DNA from: Sphingopyxis microcysteis
Lineage (GTDB): Bacteria; Pseudomonadota; Alphaproteobacteria; Sphingomonadales; Sphingomonadaceae
NCBI RefSeq assembly: GCF_012274265.1
Contig: NZ_JAANYY010000005.1
Location: 62,001-126,000, forward strand
Direction: 5' to 3'
DNA: 64,000 nucleotides
Under the pieces are notes generated by a model. The model was not told the origin of the DNA, did no database searches, and was given only the letters and a program-made list of their open reading frames with translations. This document shows positions 10,994 to 19,843 of the stretch, piece by piece; within the stretch, counting starts at the first letter, position 1, and each line of letters starts with the position of its first letter. The position numbers and the translations under genes were made by a program.

Positions 10994-12175
10994 TCAAGCC
11001 CCCGGCAGATCCAGTATCCGCTTGGCGATGACGTTGAGCATCACTTCGCTCGTCCCGCCCTCGATCGAATTGGCCTTGGTGCGCAGCCAGCTGCGCGCAC
11101 GCGCGCCGCCCTTGCTTTCTTCGCTGTCCCATTCGAGCGCGTCGCTGCCGCCGCCCGACATCACCAGCTCATGCCGCCGCTTGTTGAGTTCGGTGCCGAC
11201 ATATTTCATCATGTTCGAGCTCGCCGGATGCGCGCGGCCGGTCTTCCACATATCCATGAAGCGTTCGCCCATCGCGCGATAGGCAAAGACGTCGGTATCG
11301 AACGCCGCCATTTCGGCGCGCAGGATCGGGTCGTCGAGCTCGCCCGCTTCATTCTTGCCGAACGCTTTGGCAAAGGCGCCGCCGATGCTGACCATGTCGC
11401 CGCCCGCGCCGCCGCCCGAGATCATCTCGCGTTCATGGCCGAGCAGATATTTCGCGACGTCCCAGCCGCGGTTGATCTCGCCAACGAACTGGTCCTTCGG
11501 CACCTTCACATCGTCGAAGAAGGTTTCGCAGAAGGGAGAATTCCCCGAAATCAGCAGGATCGGCTTGGTGGTGACGCCAGGGCTCTCCATGTCGAAGAGC
11601 ATGAAGGTGATGCCCTGATATTTGTTCGTCTTGTCGGTGCGGACGAGGCAGAAGATCCAGTCGGCCTTGTCGGCGTAGCTCGTCCAGATCTTTGACCCGT
11701 TGACGACCCAATGATCGCCCTTGTCCTCGCCGAAGGTCTGCAAGCTGACGAGGTCGCTGCCCGAACCCGGTTCCGAATAGCCCTGGCACCAGCGGATTTC
11801 ACCGCGCGCGATCGGGTTCAGATAATGGACTTTCTGCTCCTCGGTGCCGAACTTGAGCAGCGCGGGGCCAAGCATCCAGATGCCGAAGCTGTCGAGCGGC
11901 GAGCGCGCCTTGATGCGCTTCATTTCCTGTTTGAGGATCTTGGTCTGTTCGGGGGTGAGCCCGGCGCCGCCATAAGGCTTCGGCCAGTCGGGAACGGTGT
12001 AGCCCTTGGCGACGCAGGCTTCGAGCCACGCCTTCTGCGCGTCGTTCTTGAACTTGAAGTTGCGACCGCCCCAGCAGACGTCGTCCTCGTCGCGGATCGG
12101 TTCACGCATTTCGGGGGGGCAGTTCGCCTCCAGCCATTCGCGCACCTCGGTGCGGAAAGCGTCCAGTTCGCTCAT
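10994..12175 (-). CDS. Acyl-CoA dehydrogenase, probable catalytic subunit
   Basis: This 393-residue FAD enzyme has the family landmarks: VPDWPKPYGGAGLTPEQ, the FAD/acyl site WCQGYSEPGSGSDL near residue 130, the beta domain VVNGSKIWTSYA, and a C-terminal NSIEGGTSEVM in which the glutamate fits the catalytic base. It should introduce a double bond into an acyl-CoA. The KANSIEGGTSEV ending and the adjacent partner lacking this residue resemble ChsE-type heteromers. It is the first gene of a minus-strand group with the partner and an SDR. A perfect MerR/LiuR-like palindrome lies 47 bases before its start. Confidence 0.85.
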   Translation of the reverse strand: MSELDAFRTEVREWLEANCPPEMREPIRDEDDVCWGGRNFKFKNDAQKAWLEACVAKGYTVPDWPKPYGGAGLTPEQTKILKQEMKRIKARSPLDSFGIWMLGPALLKFGTEEQKVHYLNPIARGEIRWCQGYSEPGSGSDLVSLQTFGEDKGDHWVVNGSKIWTSYADKADWIFCLVRTDKTNKYQGITFMLFDMESPGVTTKPILLISGNSPFCETFFDDVKVPKDQFVGEINRGWDVAKYLLGHEREMISGGGAGGDMVSIGGAFAKAFGKNEAGELDDPILRAEMAAFDTDVFAYRAMGERFMDMWKTGRAHPASSNMMKYVGTELNKRRHELVMSGGGSDALEWDSEESKGGARARSWLRTKANSIEGGTSEVMLNVIAKRILDLPGA

Positions 12176-12221
12176 CCTTTTGGCTCCTCTTCTGGCCGCA
12201 AACCTACGTCGGCTTCGCTGC

Positions 12222-12237
12222 TTTACGCAAGCGTCAA
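12222..12237. promoter_or_regulatory. LiuR-like (MerR family) operator
   Basis: The 16-base site TTTACGCAAGCGTCAA is a TTKACG-N4-CGTMAA palindrome, the form known for LiuR and related MerR regulators of branched-chain and fatty acid genes in proteobacteria. It lies between the divergent acyl-CoA dehydrogenase and SDR genes. The regulator itself is not in the window. Confidence 0.6.
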
Positions 12238-12345
12238 CTTGGGTGAGCCCGCCTGCCGTTACGGCGCCGTAGCGTCCGACAGGCCGCCGTTGACGCGTCC
12301 CCTTTGGCGCCTAAGCTAAGTGGCAAAAGAAAACGGGAGCAGGAT

Positions 12346-13203
12346 ATGCGATTCGCAGGCAAGGTCGCCGTCGTCACCGGCGCGGCATCGGGTATCGGCA
12401 AGGCGGCGGTGCTGAAACTGGCGGGCGAAGGCGCGCATGTGTTTGCCGCCGACATCGACGAAGTGGGCGGGCGCGCGCTCGCCGAAGCATCGAACGGCAA
12501 GATCGATTTTGTCCGCTGCGACGTCACGCAGCCGTCGGACATCGAGGCGCTGATGAACGAAGCCGCGGCGAAGGCCGGCGGCATCGACATCGTCTTCAAC
12601 AATGCCGCCGCGGGCGGCGACCGCGCGCCGATCGACGAGATCACCCCCGAAGGCTGGGACCGGACGATGGACCTGGTGCTGAAGTCGGTCGCGATGGGCA
12701 TCCGTTACGCCGCGCCGCACATGAAGGGGCGGAAGGGCGCGAGCATCGTCAACACCGCAAGCGTCGCGGCGCTGGGCGCGGGTTATTCGCCGATCGCCTA
12801 TGCCGTCGCGAAGGCGGGCGTGCTGCACCTCTCCAAGGTCGCCGCCACCGATCTGGCGCAATATGGCATCCGCGTGAACGCGATCTGCCCCGGCTTCATC
12901 AACACCAATATCTTCACCGCGTCGCTCGACGTCCCCGGCGAGATGAAGGAACAGGCGAATGCGATCATTGCCGGGATGAGCGCGCAGGCGCAGCCCGTCG
13001 CGCGCGGCGGCCAACCCGAGGATATCGCCAACGCGGTCGCTTACCTGGCGAGCGAGGAGGCGAGTTTCATGACCGGCACCCACCTGCTCGTCGACGGCGG
13101 GCTGACGATCGGCCAGCGCCACGCGTGGGACAAGGAAACGCCGGGCATGTTCGACGCGCTGGTCCAGATGGAGGAGGCCGCCAAGGCCGGAGCGGCGGCG
13201 TGA
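12346..13203 (+). CDS. Short-chain dehydrogenase/reductase
   Basis: The 285-residue SDR has the NAD-type loop TGAASGIGKAA followed by an acidic FAADID (favouring NAD), the NNAA variant of the structural motif (VFNNAAAGGDRAP), the catalytic serine in NTASVAALG and tyrosine-lysine in YAVAKAG. The insertion after VFNNAAAGGDRAPIDE and the longer C-terminus distinguish it from the other SDRs here. The substrate is unknown. AGGAT five bases before ATG 12346 sets the start. Its TGA overlaps the GTG of the following transporter, so the two are translationally coupled. Confidence 0.8.
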   Translation: MRFAGKVAVVTGAASGIGKAAVLKLAGEGAHVFAADIDEVGGRALAEASNGKIDFVRCDVTQPSDIEALMNEAAAKAGGIDIVFNNAAAGGDRAPIDEITPEGWDRTMDLVLKSVAMGIRYAAPHMKGRKGASIVNTASVAALGAGYSPIAYAVAKAGVLHLSKVAATDLAQYGIRVNAICPGFINTNIFTASLDVPGEMKEQANAIIAGMSAQAQPVARGGQPEDIANAVAYLASEEASFMTGTHLLVDGGLTIGQRHAWDKETPGMFDALVQMEEAAKAGAAA

Positions 13204-14657
13204 GCGCCGACGCGGCCGCGCCCGCCGCAGCGCCGGAGCCGGTACCGCTGCGGATCAAGCTCGCCTATGGCGCGGGCGCGGTCGCCTATGGCGTCAAGGA
13301 CAATGGCTTTGCGGTTTTCCTGCTGATCTTCTATAATCAGGTCATCGGCCTGTCGGCCGGGCTGGTCGGGCTGGCGGTGATGATCGCGCTGATCATCGAC
13401 GCCTTTATCGATCCCGTCATCGGCCATCTCAGCGACCGCACGAACAGCCGCTGGGGCCGCCGCCACCCCTGGCTTTATCTTTCGATCGTGCCCGTCGGGC
13501 TGTCCTGGTTCTTGCTATGGCACCCGCCGGAATGGAGCGATACCGGTATTCTGATCTACCTGACGCTGTCGGCGATCCTGGTGCGTTCGGCGATTGCGAT
13601 GAACGAGGTACCGTCGATCGCCATGCTGCCCGAGCTGACGCGCGACTATCACGAGCGCACCGACGTCATCCGTTATCGCTTCCTTTTTGGCTGGGCGGGC
13701 GGCCTGTTCCTGCTGTTCCTTGCCTATGGCGTGTTTTTGGCGCCAACACCCGAAGAACCCGCGGGGCTACTGCGGCGCGAAGGCTATGACTTGTACGCGT
13801 GGACCGGTGTGGTGATGATGGCGCTGTCGGTGCTGATCGCGGCGATCGGCACCCACCGCCGTCTCGCCCACCGCGCCCTCCGCCTGCCGCCGCGACAGCC
13901 GCTCGGCGCCGAGCTCAAGGCGATGGTGCGGACGCTCAACAACCGGGCGTTTCTGATCCTGATGGGTGCCGGCATTTTTGCCTATGCCAACCAGGGGCTA
14001 AACTTCGCGACAAGCACCTATATGCAGACCTATGTCTGGGAATTTCCGGGCTGGGCCTTTACCGTCTGGCCGGTGATGCTGCTTGTCGGCGTCGTGTTCG
14101 CCTTTATTGCCGCGCCGGTGGTGTCACGGCGGCTGGGCAAGAAGCGGGCTGCGGCGCTGATGGCCGCGATTGCGGTGACACTCGGACTGCTGCCCTATAT
14201 CCTCCGCCTCCTCGGCCTGTTCCCGGCCAACGGCGATCCGGCAACGCTGCCGCTCTTTCTGGCGCTGGTGACGCTGGCGACGGGATTCGGCATCTGTCCG
14301 ATGATCCTGACCGGATCGATGCTGGCCGACGTGATCGAGGACAGCGAGTTGAAGACCGGGCACCGCGAAGAAGGGCTGTTCTTTGCTGGCAACCTGTTCA
14401 TGCAGAAATGCGTGACCGGCATCGGCACTTTCGCCGCAGGCAGCCTGATCACTTTGATCGGCTTTCCCGACAATGCGGTGCCGGGACAGGTCGATGCGGC
14501 GATCATCGACCGGTTGATGCTGCTGTTCACCCTGCTGACTGCACTGTTCATCGCGGGCGCGGTGTGGACTTTTCTGCGCTTTCCGCTGGGCGAGGAGGAC
14601 CATACGGAGCGGCTGGCATTGCTCGCCGGTCGCAGCAAGGCGTCGCAACAGGGCTAG
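13200..14657 (+). CDS. MFS transporter, GPH (sugar:cation symporter) family
   Basis: This 485-residue inner-membrane protein has about 12 hydrophobic segments. Near residue 80 it carries GHLSDRTNSRWGRRHPW, matching the GPH/MelB signature in which aspartate and arginine residues couple cation to solute. A long hydrophilic central loop (HRALRLPPRQPLGAELKAMV) follows the sixth segment. GPH proteins import glycosides or hexuronides with Na+ or H+, but sphingomonad members often lie in lipid or terpenoid loci. Here it is coupled to an SDR in an acyl-CoA island, so the substrate may not be a sugar. The GTG start overlaps the previous stop. Confidence 0.8.
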   Translation: MSADAAAPAAAPEPVPLRIKLAYGAGAVAYGVKDNGFAVFLLIFYNQVIGLSAGLVGLAVMIALIIDAFIDPVIGHLSDRTNSRWGRRHPWLYLSIVPVGLSWFLLWHPPEWSDTGILIYLTLSAILVRSAIAMNEVPSIAMLPELTRDYHERTDVIRYRFLFGWAGGLFLLFLAYGVFLAPTPEEPAGLLRREGYDLYAWTGVVMMALSVLIAAIGTHRRLAHRALRLPPRQPLGAELKAMVRTLNNRAFLILMGAGIFAYANQGLNFATSTYMQTYVWEFPGWAFTVWPVMLLVGVVFAFIAAPVVSRRLGKKRAAALMAAIAVTLGLLPYILRLLGLFPANGDPATLPLFLALVTLATGFGICPMILTGSMLADVIEDSELKTGHREEGLFFAGNLFMQKCVTGIGTFAAGSLITLIGFPDNAVPGQVDAAIIDRLMLLFTLLTALFIAGAVWTFLRFPLGEEDHTERLALLAGRSKASQQG

Positions 14658-14679
14658 CATTTGGCGGCGCAAGCTGACA

Positions 14680-14695
14680 TTAACGTAAAGGTAAA
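14680..14695. promoter_or_regulatory. Weaker LiuR-like operator candidate
   Basis: TTAACGTAAAGGTAAA matches TTKACG-N4-CGTMAA at 10 of 12 defined positions. It lies 23 bases before the ACAD11-like gene and after the transporter stop. Confidence 0.4.
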
Positions 14696-14718
14696 GTAGC
14701 GATGGAGGAGACGCAGCG

Positions 14719-16008
14719 ATGGATTTCGACCTTACCGACCGGCAGGTCTATTGGCGCGACCGGGTGCGCGATTTCATCGAGCGCAAGGTCCGTCCCGCCG
14801 TCCCCACCTATAACGAGCAGGACAAGGCGGGTGACCGCTGGAAGGTCATCCAGATCGTCGAGGATCTGAAGGCCGAGGCGAAGGCCGCGGGCATCTGGAA
14901 CCTGTTCATGCCGCCGCGCAGCAGCGCGCACCACCATGTCGACGAGACGTTCGAGTTCGAAGGCCCGGGCCTCACCAACCTCGAATATGCTCTGTGCGCC
15001 GAGGAAATGGGTCGGGTCGGCTTTGCGAGCGAAGTGTTCAACTGCTCGGCGCCCGACACGGGCAATATGGAGGTGTTCCACCGTTACGGGACGCGCGCGC
15101 AGAAAGAGAAATATCTCGGCCGGTTGATGAATGGCGAAATCCGTTCGGCCTTCCTGATGACCGAGCCCGCGGTGGCGTCGTCCGACGCGACGAACATCGA
15201 GACGCGCATCGAGCGCGACGGCGACGATTATGTCATCAACGGCACCAAATGGTGGTCGTCGGGCGCGGGCGATCCGCGCTGCGAGGTCGCGATCGTGATG
15301 GGCAAAACCGACTTTGCCGCCAAGCGCCACGCACAGCAGTCGATGGTGCTGATGCCGCTGAATGCGCCGGGGGTGACGATCAAGCGCCACCTGCCCGTGT
15401 TCGGTTATGACGACGCGCCGCACGGCCATATGGAAATCGTGCTGAAGGATGTCCGCGTCAATGCCGAGGACGCGATGCTGCTCGGCGAAGGGCGCGGGTT
15501 CGAGATCGCGCAGGGGCGACTTGGCCCGGGCCGCATCCATCACTGCATGCGCACGATCGGCGTCGCCGAGGAAGCAATCGAGAAGATGGCGAAACGGCTC
15601 CAGTCGCGTGTCGCGTTCGGCCGCAAGGTCGCCGAATACAGCATCTGGGAACATCGCATCGCGCGGGCGCGCATCGACATCGAAATGACCCGCCTGCTTT
15701 GTTTGAAGGCCGCCGACATGATGGACAAGGTCGGCAACAAGTCGGCCGCGGCCGAGATCGCAATGATCAAGGTGCAGGCGCCGAACATGGCGCTGTCGAT
15801 CATCGACGACGCGATCCAGGCGCATGGCGCGGCGGGCGTGTCGGAGGATTTCGGGCTGGCAAAAGCCTATGCGCATCAGCGCACCTTGCGGCTGGCCGAC
15901 GGTCCGGACGAGGTGCATGAACGCGCGATCGCCCGCATCGAGTTCGCCAAATATAGCGACGCCGCCGATCCCGGCTTTTCGTCGGGTGATGTCGGGGTGT
16001 CGCGATAA
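14719..16008 (+). CDS. ACAD10/11-like acyl-CoA dehydrogenase
   Basis: The 429-residue enzyme matches the C-terminal part of animal ACAD11: [52 protein letters not shown], and a C-terminal [15 protein letters not shown], in which aspartate-containing DGPDE takes the place of the usual EGG. In animals this domain is fused to an APH-like kinase and the pair degrades 4-hydroxyacyl-CoAs through a phosphorylated intermediate. Here the matching kinase is a separate gene 1.2 kb downstream. FAD use and a role in hydroxyacyl-CoA breakdown follow from the family; the natural substrate is inferred only. GGAGGA about nine bases before ATG supports the start. Confidence 0.8.
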   Translation: MDFDLTDRQVYWRDRVRDFIERKVRPAVPTYNEQDKAGDRWKVIQIVEDLKAEAKAAGIWNLFMPPRSSAHHHVDETFEFEGPGLTNLEYALCAEEMGRVGFASEVFNCSAPDTGNMEVFHRYGTRAQKEKYLGRLMNGEIRSAFLMTEPAVASSDATNIETRIERDGDDYVINGTKWWSSGAGDPRCEVAIVMGKTDFAAKRHAQQSMVLMPLNAPGVTIKRHLPVFGYDDAPHGHMEIVLKDVRVNAEDAMLLGEGRGFEIAQGRLGPGRIHHCMRTIGVAEEAIEKMAKRLQSRVAFGRKVAEYSIWEHRIARARIDIEMTRLLCLKAADMMDKVGNKSAAAEIAMIKVQAPNMALSIIDDAIQAHGAAGVSEDFGLAKAYAHQRTLRLADGPDEVHERAIARIEFAKYSDAADPGFSSGDVGVSR

Positions 16009-16016
16009 AGAGATAG

Positions 16017-16083
16017 CCGTAGCCCTGAGCCTGTCGAAGGGCGCTTCTCGGACAGGCGCCCTTCGACAGGCTCAGGGCTACGG
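16017..16083. repeat. GTAGCCCTGAGCC-type palindrome, copy 1
   Basis: Perfect 28-base arms (16017-16044 and 16056-16083, CCGTAGCCCTGAGCCTGTCG...) enclose an 11-base loop. Related copies lie at 38315-38383 and 48739-48807. Its right edge ends just before the ribosome site of the alcohol dehydrogenase gene. Confidence 0.9.
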
Positions 16084-16101
16084 TGCAAGTTCGGAGATAT
16101 T

Positions 16102-17193
16102 ATGACCAAAGCCGCAATTCTGATCGAAGCCGGCCAGCCGCTGTCGATCGAGGATGTCGTCGTTGCCGACTGTGGCCCGCACGAGGTGCGCATCCGCACC
16201 GCGGCGTGCGGGCTTTGCCATTCGGACCTGCATTTCATCGACGGCGCCTATCCGCACCCGCTGCCCGCGATCCCCGGCCATGAAGCGGCGGGCATCGTCG
16301 AGGCGATCGGCAGCGAAGTGCGCACGGTGAAGGTCGGCGATGCAGTCGTCACCTGCCTGTCCGCTTTCTGCGGTCACTGCGAGTTTTGCGTTTCGGGACG
16401 CATGTCGCTGTGCATGGGCGGCGACACGCGTCGCCCCGTTGGATCGGCGCCGCGCATCACGCGCCCCGACGGATCGCCGGTGAACCAGATGCTCAACCTG
16501 TCGGCTTTCTCCGAGACGATGCTCGTCCACGAACATGCCTGCGTCGCCATCGACCCCGACATGCCGCTCGACCGCGCCGCGGTGATCGGCTGCGCGGTGA
16601 CGACGGGCGCGGGGACGATCTTCAACGCGTGCAAGGTGACCCCGGGTGAGACCGTTGCGGTCGTCGGCTGCGGCGGCGTTGGGCTCGCGACGATCAACGC
16701 CGCGAAGATCGCGGGCGCGGGGCGGATCATCGCCGCCGATCCGGTTCCCGAAAAGCGCGAGCTGGCGAAGAAGCTGGGCGCGACCGACGTCGTCGATGCG
16801 CTGTCCGACGATGCCGCGAAGCAGATCCTCGAGATCAGCAAGGGCGGGGTCGATCATGCGATTGAAGCCGTCGGGCGTCCAGCCTCGGCGAGCCTTGCGG
16901 TCGCATCGCTGCGCCGCGGCGGCACCGCAACGATCCTCGGCATGATGCCGCTGGCCGAGAAGGTCGGCCTGTCGGCGATGGACCTGCTCTCGGGCAAGAA
17001 ATTGCAGGGCGCGATCATGGGCGGCAACCGCTTCCCGGTCGACATCCCGCGCCTCGTCGATTTTTACCTGCGCGGGCTGCTCGACCTCGATTCGATCGTC
17101 GCCGAGACGATCCCGCTCGAGAAGATCAACGAAGGGTTCGACAAGATGAAGAAGGGCGACGCCGCGCGGTCGGTGATCGTATTCGACCAGTGA
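16102..17193 (+). CDS. Zinc-dependent alcohol dehydrogenase (class III/AdhD-like MDR)
   Basis: The 363-residue enzyme has catalytic zinc ligands in ACGLCHSDLH and PGHEAAG and the structural zinc cysteines in CGHCEFCVSGRMSLC. The Rossmann loop GCGGVGLATI is followed by an acidic AADPV, favouring NAD. The TRRPVGSAPRITRPDG insertion is typical of the mycothiol/AdhD-like branch. It oxidises an alcohol or reduces an aldehyde; the substrate is unknown. It heads a tightly packed operon: its stop overlaps the kinase GTG by four bases. GGAG five bases before ATG 16102 supports the start. Confidence 0.85.
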   Translation: MTKAAILIEAGQPLSIEDVVVADCGPHEVRIRTAACGLCHSDLHFIDGAYPHPLPAIPGHEAAGIVEAIGSEVRTVKVGDAVVTCLSAFCGHCEFCVSGRMSLCMGGDTRRPVGSAPRITRPDGSPVNQMLNLSAFSETMLVHEHACVAIDPDMPLDRAAVIGCAVTTGAGTIFNACKVTPGETVAVVGCGGVGLATINAAKIAGAGRIIAADPVPEKRELAKKLGATDVVDALSDDAAKQILEISKGGVDHAIEAVGRPASASLAVASLRRGGTATILGMMPLAEKVGLSAMDLLSGKKLQGAIMGGNRFPVDIPRLVDFYLRGLLDLDSIVAETIPLEKINEGFDKMKKGDAARSVIVFDQ

Positions 17194-18257
17194 CCATCGA
17201 CGCGCAAAAGGCGTTCAGCGGCACCGTCGCGCCCGAAGGGGCGGACGTGCTCGACGAGGCGAAGCTCGCCGCATGGATGGAAGCGAATGTCGAAGGTTTC
17301 CAAGGCCCGCTGACGCAGAGCAAATTCGCGGGCGGCCAGTCGAACCCGACGTACAAGATTTCGGCGCCGTCGGGCAATTATGTCCTTCGCCGCAAGCCCT
17401 TTGGCCCGCTGCTCCCCTCGGCGCATGCGGTCGACCGCGAGTATAAGGTGCAGGCGGGGCTCCATAAGATGGGCTTCCCGGTCGCGCGCCAATATGGCCT
17501 CTGCACCGACGACAGCGTCGTCGGCAGCTGGTTTTATGTGATGGGCATGGTCGATGGGCAGACGATCTGGGACGGGTCGATGCCGGGATCGACGCCGGAG
17601 AACCGCCGCGCCACTTACGAGGCGATGATCGACACGCTCGCCGCGCTGCACAAGGTCGATGTCGATGCGGCGGGGCTGTCCGATTTCGGCAAGCCCGGCA
17701 ATTATTTCGGGCGGCAGGTCGACCGCTGGACCAAGCAGTACAAGCTCGCCGAGACCGAGACGATGGACGAGATGGAGCGGCTGATCACCTTCCTGCCCGC
17801 GACGCTCCCCGAACAGACGCGCACCAGCGTCGTCCACGGCGATTATCGCATCGACAATATGATCTATGCCAAGGACCGGCCCGAGGTTCTGGCGGTGCTC
17901 GACTGGGAACTGTCGACGCTCGGCGACCCTCTCGCCGATTTCACCTATGTCGCGATGGCGTGGGTGACCGAGAATGGCGGGCGTTCGGGGGTGATGGATC
18001 TCGATCGCGCCGCGCTCGGCATTCCCGAACTCGACGAAATGGTCGAGCGTTATTGCGCTGCCACAGGGCGCGACGGGGTGCCCGACATGAACTGGTATTT
18101 CGCCTATAATTTCTTCCGCCTCGCCGGGATCATGCAGGGAATCAAGAAGCGCGTCATCGACGGCACCGCTTCTTCGGCCCATGCCAAGGCGATGTCGGAG
18201 CGCGTTCAGCCGCTCGCGGCGCGGGCGTGGGAATTTGCACGAAAGGCGGGCGCATGA
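17190..18257 (+). CDS. APH-like phosphotransferase, ACAD10/11 N-terminal-type kinase
   Basis: The 355-residue protein has the aminoglycoside-phosphotransferase kinase fold: SKFAGGQSNPTYKI and YVLRRKPFGPLLPSAH for nucleotide binding, Brenner motif VVHGDYRIDNMIY, and the metal-binding LAVLDWELSTLGDP. The PFGPLLPSAHAVDRE block is the mark of the ACAD10/11 and LvaA branch, which phosphorylates the hydroxyl of 4-hydroxyacyl-CoAs rather than antibiotics. Its neighbours (ACAD11-like dehydrogenase upstream, SDR downstream) repeat the animal fusion as separate proteins. It overlaps both neighbours by four bases. Antibiotic resistance is unlikely. Confidence 0.85.
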   Translation: MTIDAQKAFSGTVAPEGADVLDEAKLAAWMEANVEGFQGPLTQSKFAGGQSNPTYKISAPSGNYVLRRKPFGPLLPSAHAVDREYKVQAGLHKMGFPVARQYGLCTDDSVVGSWFYVMGMVDGQTIWDGSMPGSTPENRRATYEAMIDTLAALHKVDVDAAGLSDFGKPGNYFGRQVDRWTKQYKLAETETMDEMERLITFLPATLPEQTRTSVVHGDYRIDNMIYAKDRPEVLAVLDWELSTLGDPLADFTYVAMAWVTENGGRSGVMDLDRAALGIPELDEMVERYCAATGRDGVPDMNWYFAYNFFRLAGIMQGIKKRVIDGTASSAHAKAMSERVQPLAARAWEFARKAGA

Positions 18258-19030
18258 GCCTGTTCGACATGAGTGGCCAGGTCGCGCTGATCACCGGATC
18301 GTCGCGCGGCATCGGCAAGGCCACCGCCGAGGCGATGGCCGAACAGGGCGCGAAGGTCGTGATTTCGAGCCGCAAACAGGATGCGTGCGATCAGGCCGCC
18401 GCAGAGATCAACGCAAGGTTCGGCGACGGCACCGCAATTGCGGTCGCGGCGAACATCTCGTCGAAGGACGACCTCCAGAACCTCGTCAACGAGACGCGCG
18501 CAGCGTTCGGCAAGATCACCGCGCTCGTCTGCAACGCGGCGTCGAACCCCTATTATGGCCCCGGGCTCGGGATCAGCGACGATCAGTTCCGCAAGATCAT
18601 GGACAATAATATCCTGTCCAACCACTGGTTGATCACGATGGTCGCGCCCGAAATGCTCGAACGCGGCGAGGGGTCGATCACGATCATCAGTTCGATCGGC
18701 GGGCTGAAAGGATCGCCGATCATCGGGGCTTACGGAATTTCGAAGGCCGCCGACATGCAGGTTGCGCGCAATTTTTCGGTCGAGTTCGGGCCCAAGGGCG
18801 TGCGCGTCAATTGCATCGCGCCGGGGCTGATCCGCACCGACATGGCGCGCGCCTTGTGGGAAAATCCCGACAATCTCAAACGATCGACCGCCGCCTCGAC
18901 CTTGAAGCGCATCGGCGAACCGCACGAGATCGCGGGCGCCGCGGTCTTCCTCGCCAGCAAGGCGGGGGCATTCACCACCGGCCAGACCATCGTGTGCGAT
19001 GGCGGGGCCACGATTTCGGGAGGCGCATGA
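18254..19030 (+). CDS. Short-chain dehydrogenase/reductase
   Basis: This 258-residue SDR has the NADP-type loop TGSSRGIGKAT followed by SSRK, the motif VCNAASNPYYGPG in place of NNAG, catalytic serine in ISSIGGLKGS and YGISKAAD with tyrosine and lysine. The CNAASNPYYGP block is shared with DHRS4-like and ACAD-linked SDRs. Its place after the ACAD11-like kinase suggests oxidation of a hydroxyacyl or keto group in the same pathway. It starts at ATGA overlapping the kinase stop and ends at an ATGA overlap with the next SDR. Confidence 0.8.
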   Translation: MSLFDMSGQVALITGSSRGIGKATAEAMAEQGAKVVISSRKQDACDQAAAEINARFGDGTAIAVAANISSKDDLQNLVNETRAAFGKITALVCNAASNPYYGPGLGISDDQFRKIMDNNILSNHWLITMVAPEMLERGEGSITIISSIGGLKGSPIIGAYGISKAADMQVARNFSVEFGPKGVRVNCIAPGLIRTDMARALWENPDNLKRSTAASTLKRIGEPHEIAGAAVFLASKAGAFTTGQTIVCDGGATISGGA

Positions 19031-19833
19031 TGGGCGCATTGGACGGCAAGGTTGCGGTCATCACGGGTGCCGGTTCGGGGATCGGCCGCGCGAGCGCGCT
19101 GCGCTTCGCCGCCGAGGGCGCGAAGCTGGTGCTCGGCGACAAGACGGCGGCGGTGCATGAGACGGCGCAGCTGGTGAAGGATGCGGGCGGCGAAGCGGTC
19201 GCGCTGGAGATCGACGCGGGGGTCGAGGCCGATGTGGCGTCGATGGTCGCCGCCGCGAAGGAAAATTTCGGCGGGCTCGACGTCGCTTTCGCCAACGCCG
19301 GGATCATCGGCGACATGGGCGGCATCTTCGACTTCGATCCTGCCGCCTGGGCCGAGACCTTGCGCGTCAATCTGATCGGCCCGGCGCTGATGGTGAAACA
19401 TGCGGGCAAGGCGATGGTCGATCAGGGGCGCGGCGGCGCGATTGTGCTGACTGCAAGCGTCGCCGGGATCAATTCGGGCGCAGGTCCGGGCGCCTATTCG
19501 GCATCGAAGGCGGGGGTCATCAACCTCGCCAAGATCGCGGCGCAGCAGCTCACCACCAGCGGCGTGCGCGTCAATGCGATCTGCCCGGGCCTCACCGAGA
19601 CCGGCATGACCAAGCCGACCTTCGACTATGCCCGCGCCAAAGAGGTCACCCACAAGCTGGGTCAACTCAATCCGCTGAAGCGCGCCGCGCAGCCCGAGGA
19701 GCTCGCGAATGTCGCGCTCTTCCTCGCGAGCGATCAGGCAAGCTATGTCAACGGACAAGCGATCGCGGTTGACGGCGGGCTCACCAGTTCGCATCCGGTG
19801 ACGCGCCAGCTGCTTGGCCAGACATCGCATTGA
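19027..19833 (+). CDS. Short-chain dehydrogenase/reductase
   Basis: The 268-residue SDR has [11 protein letters not shown] with an acidic LGDK after the second strand (NAD-type), [12 protein letters not shown] in the NNAG position, catalytic serine in [11 protein letters not shown] and YSASKAG. The sequence differs enough from the preceding SDR that it is not a recent duplicate. It should oxidise a secondary alcohol or hydroxyacyl intermediate. Two adjacent ATG codons at 19027 and 19030 are both possible; the first gives the four-base overlap seen across this operon. Confidence 0.8.
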   Translation: MMGALDGKVAVITGAGSGIGRASALRFAAEGAKLVLGDKTAAVHETAQLVKDAGGEAVALEIDAGVEADVASMVAAAKENFGGLDVAFANAGIIGDMGGIFDFDPAAWAETLRVNLIGPALMVKHAGKAMVDQGRGGAIVLTASVAGINSGAGPGAYSASKAGVINLAKIAAQQLTTSGVRVNAICPGLTETGMTKPTFDYARAKEVTHKLGQLNPLKRAAQPEELANVALFLASDQASYVNGQAIAVDGGLTSSHPVTRQLLGQTSH

Positions 19834-19843
19834 CAGGATAGAT

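Noticed and set aside
17190..18257. Aminoglycoside resistance kinase
   Set aside because: The APH fold is of the ACAD10/11-LvaA branch and sits in an acyl-CoA operon.
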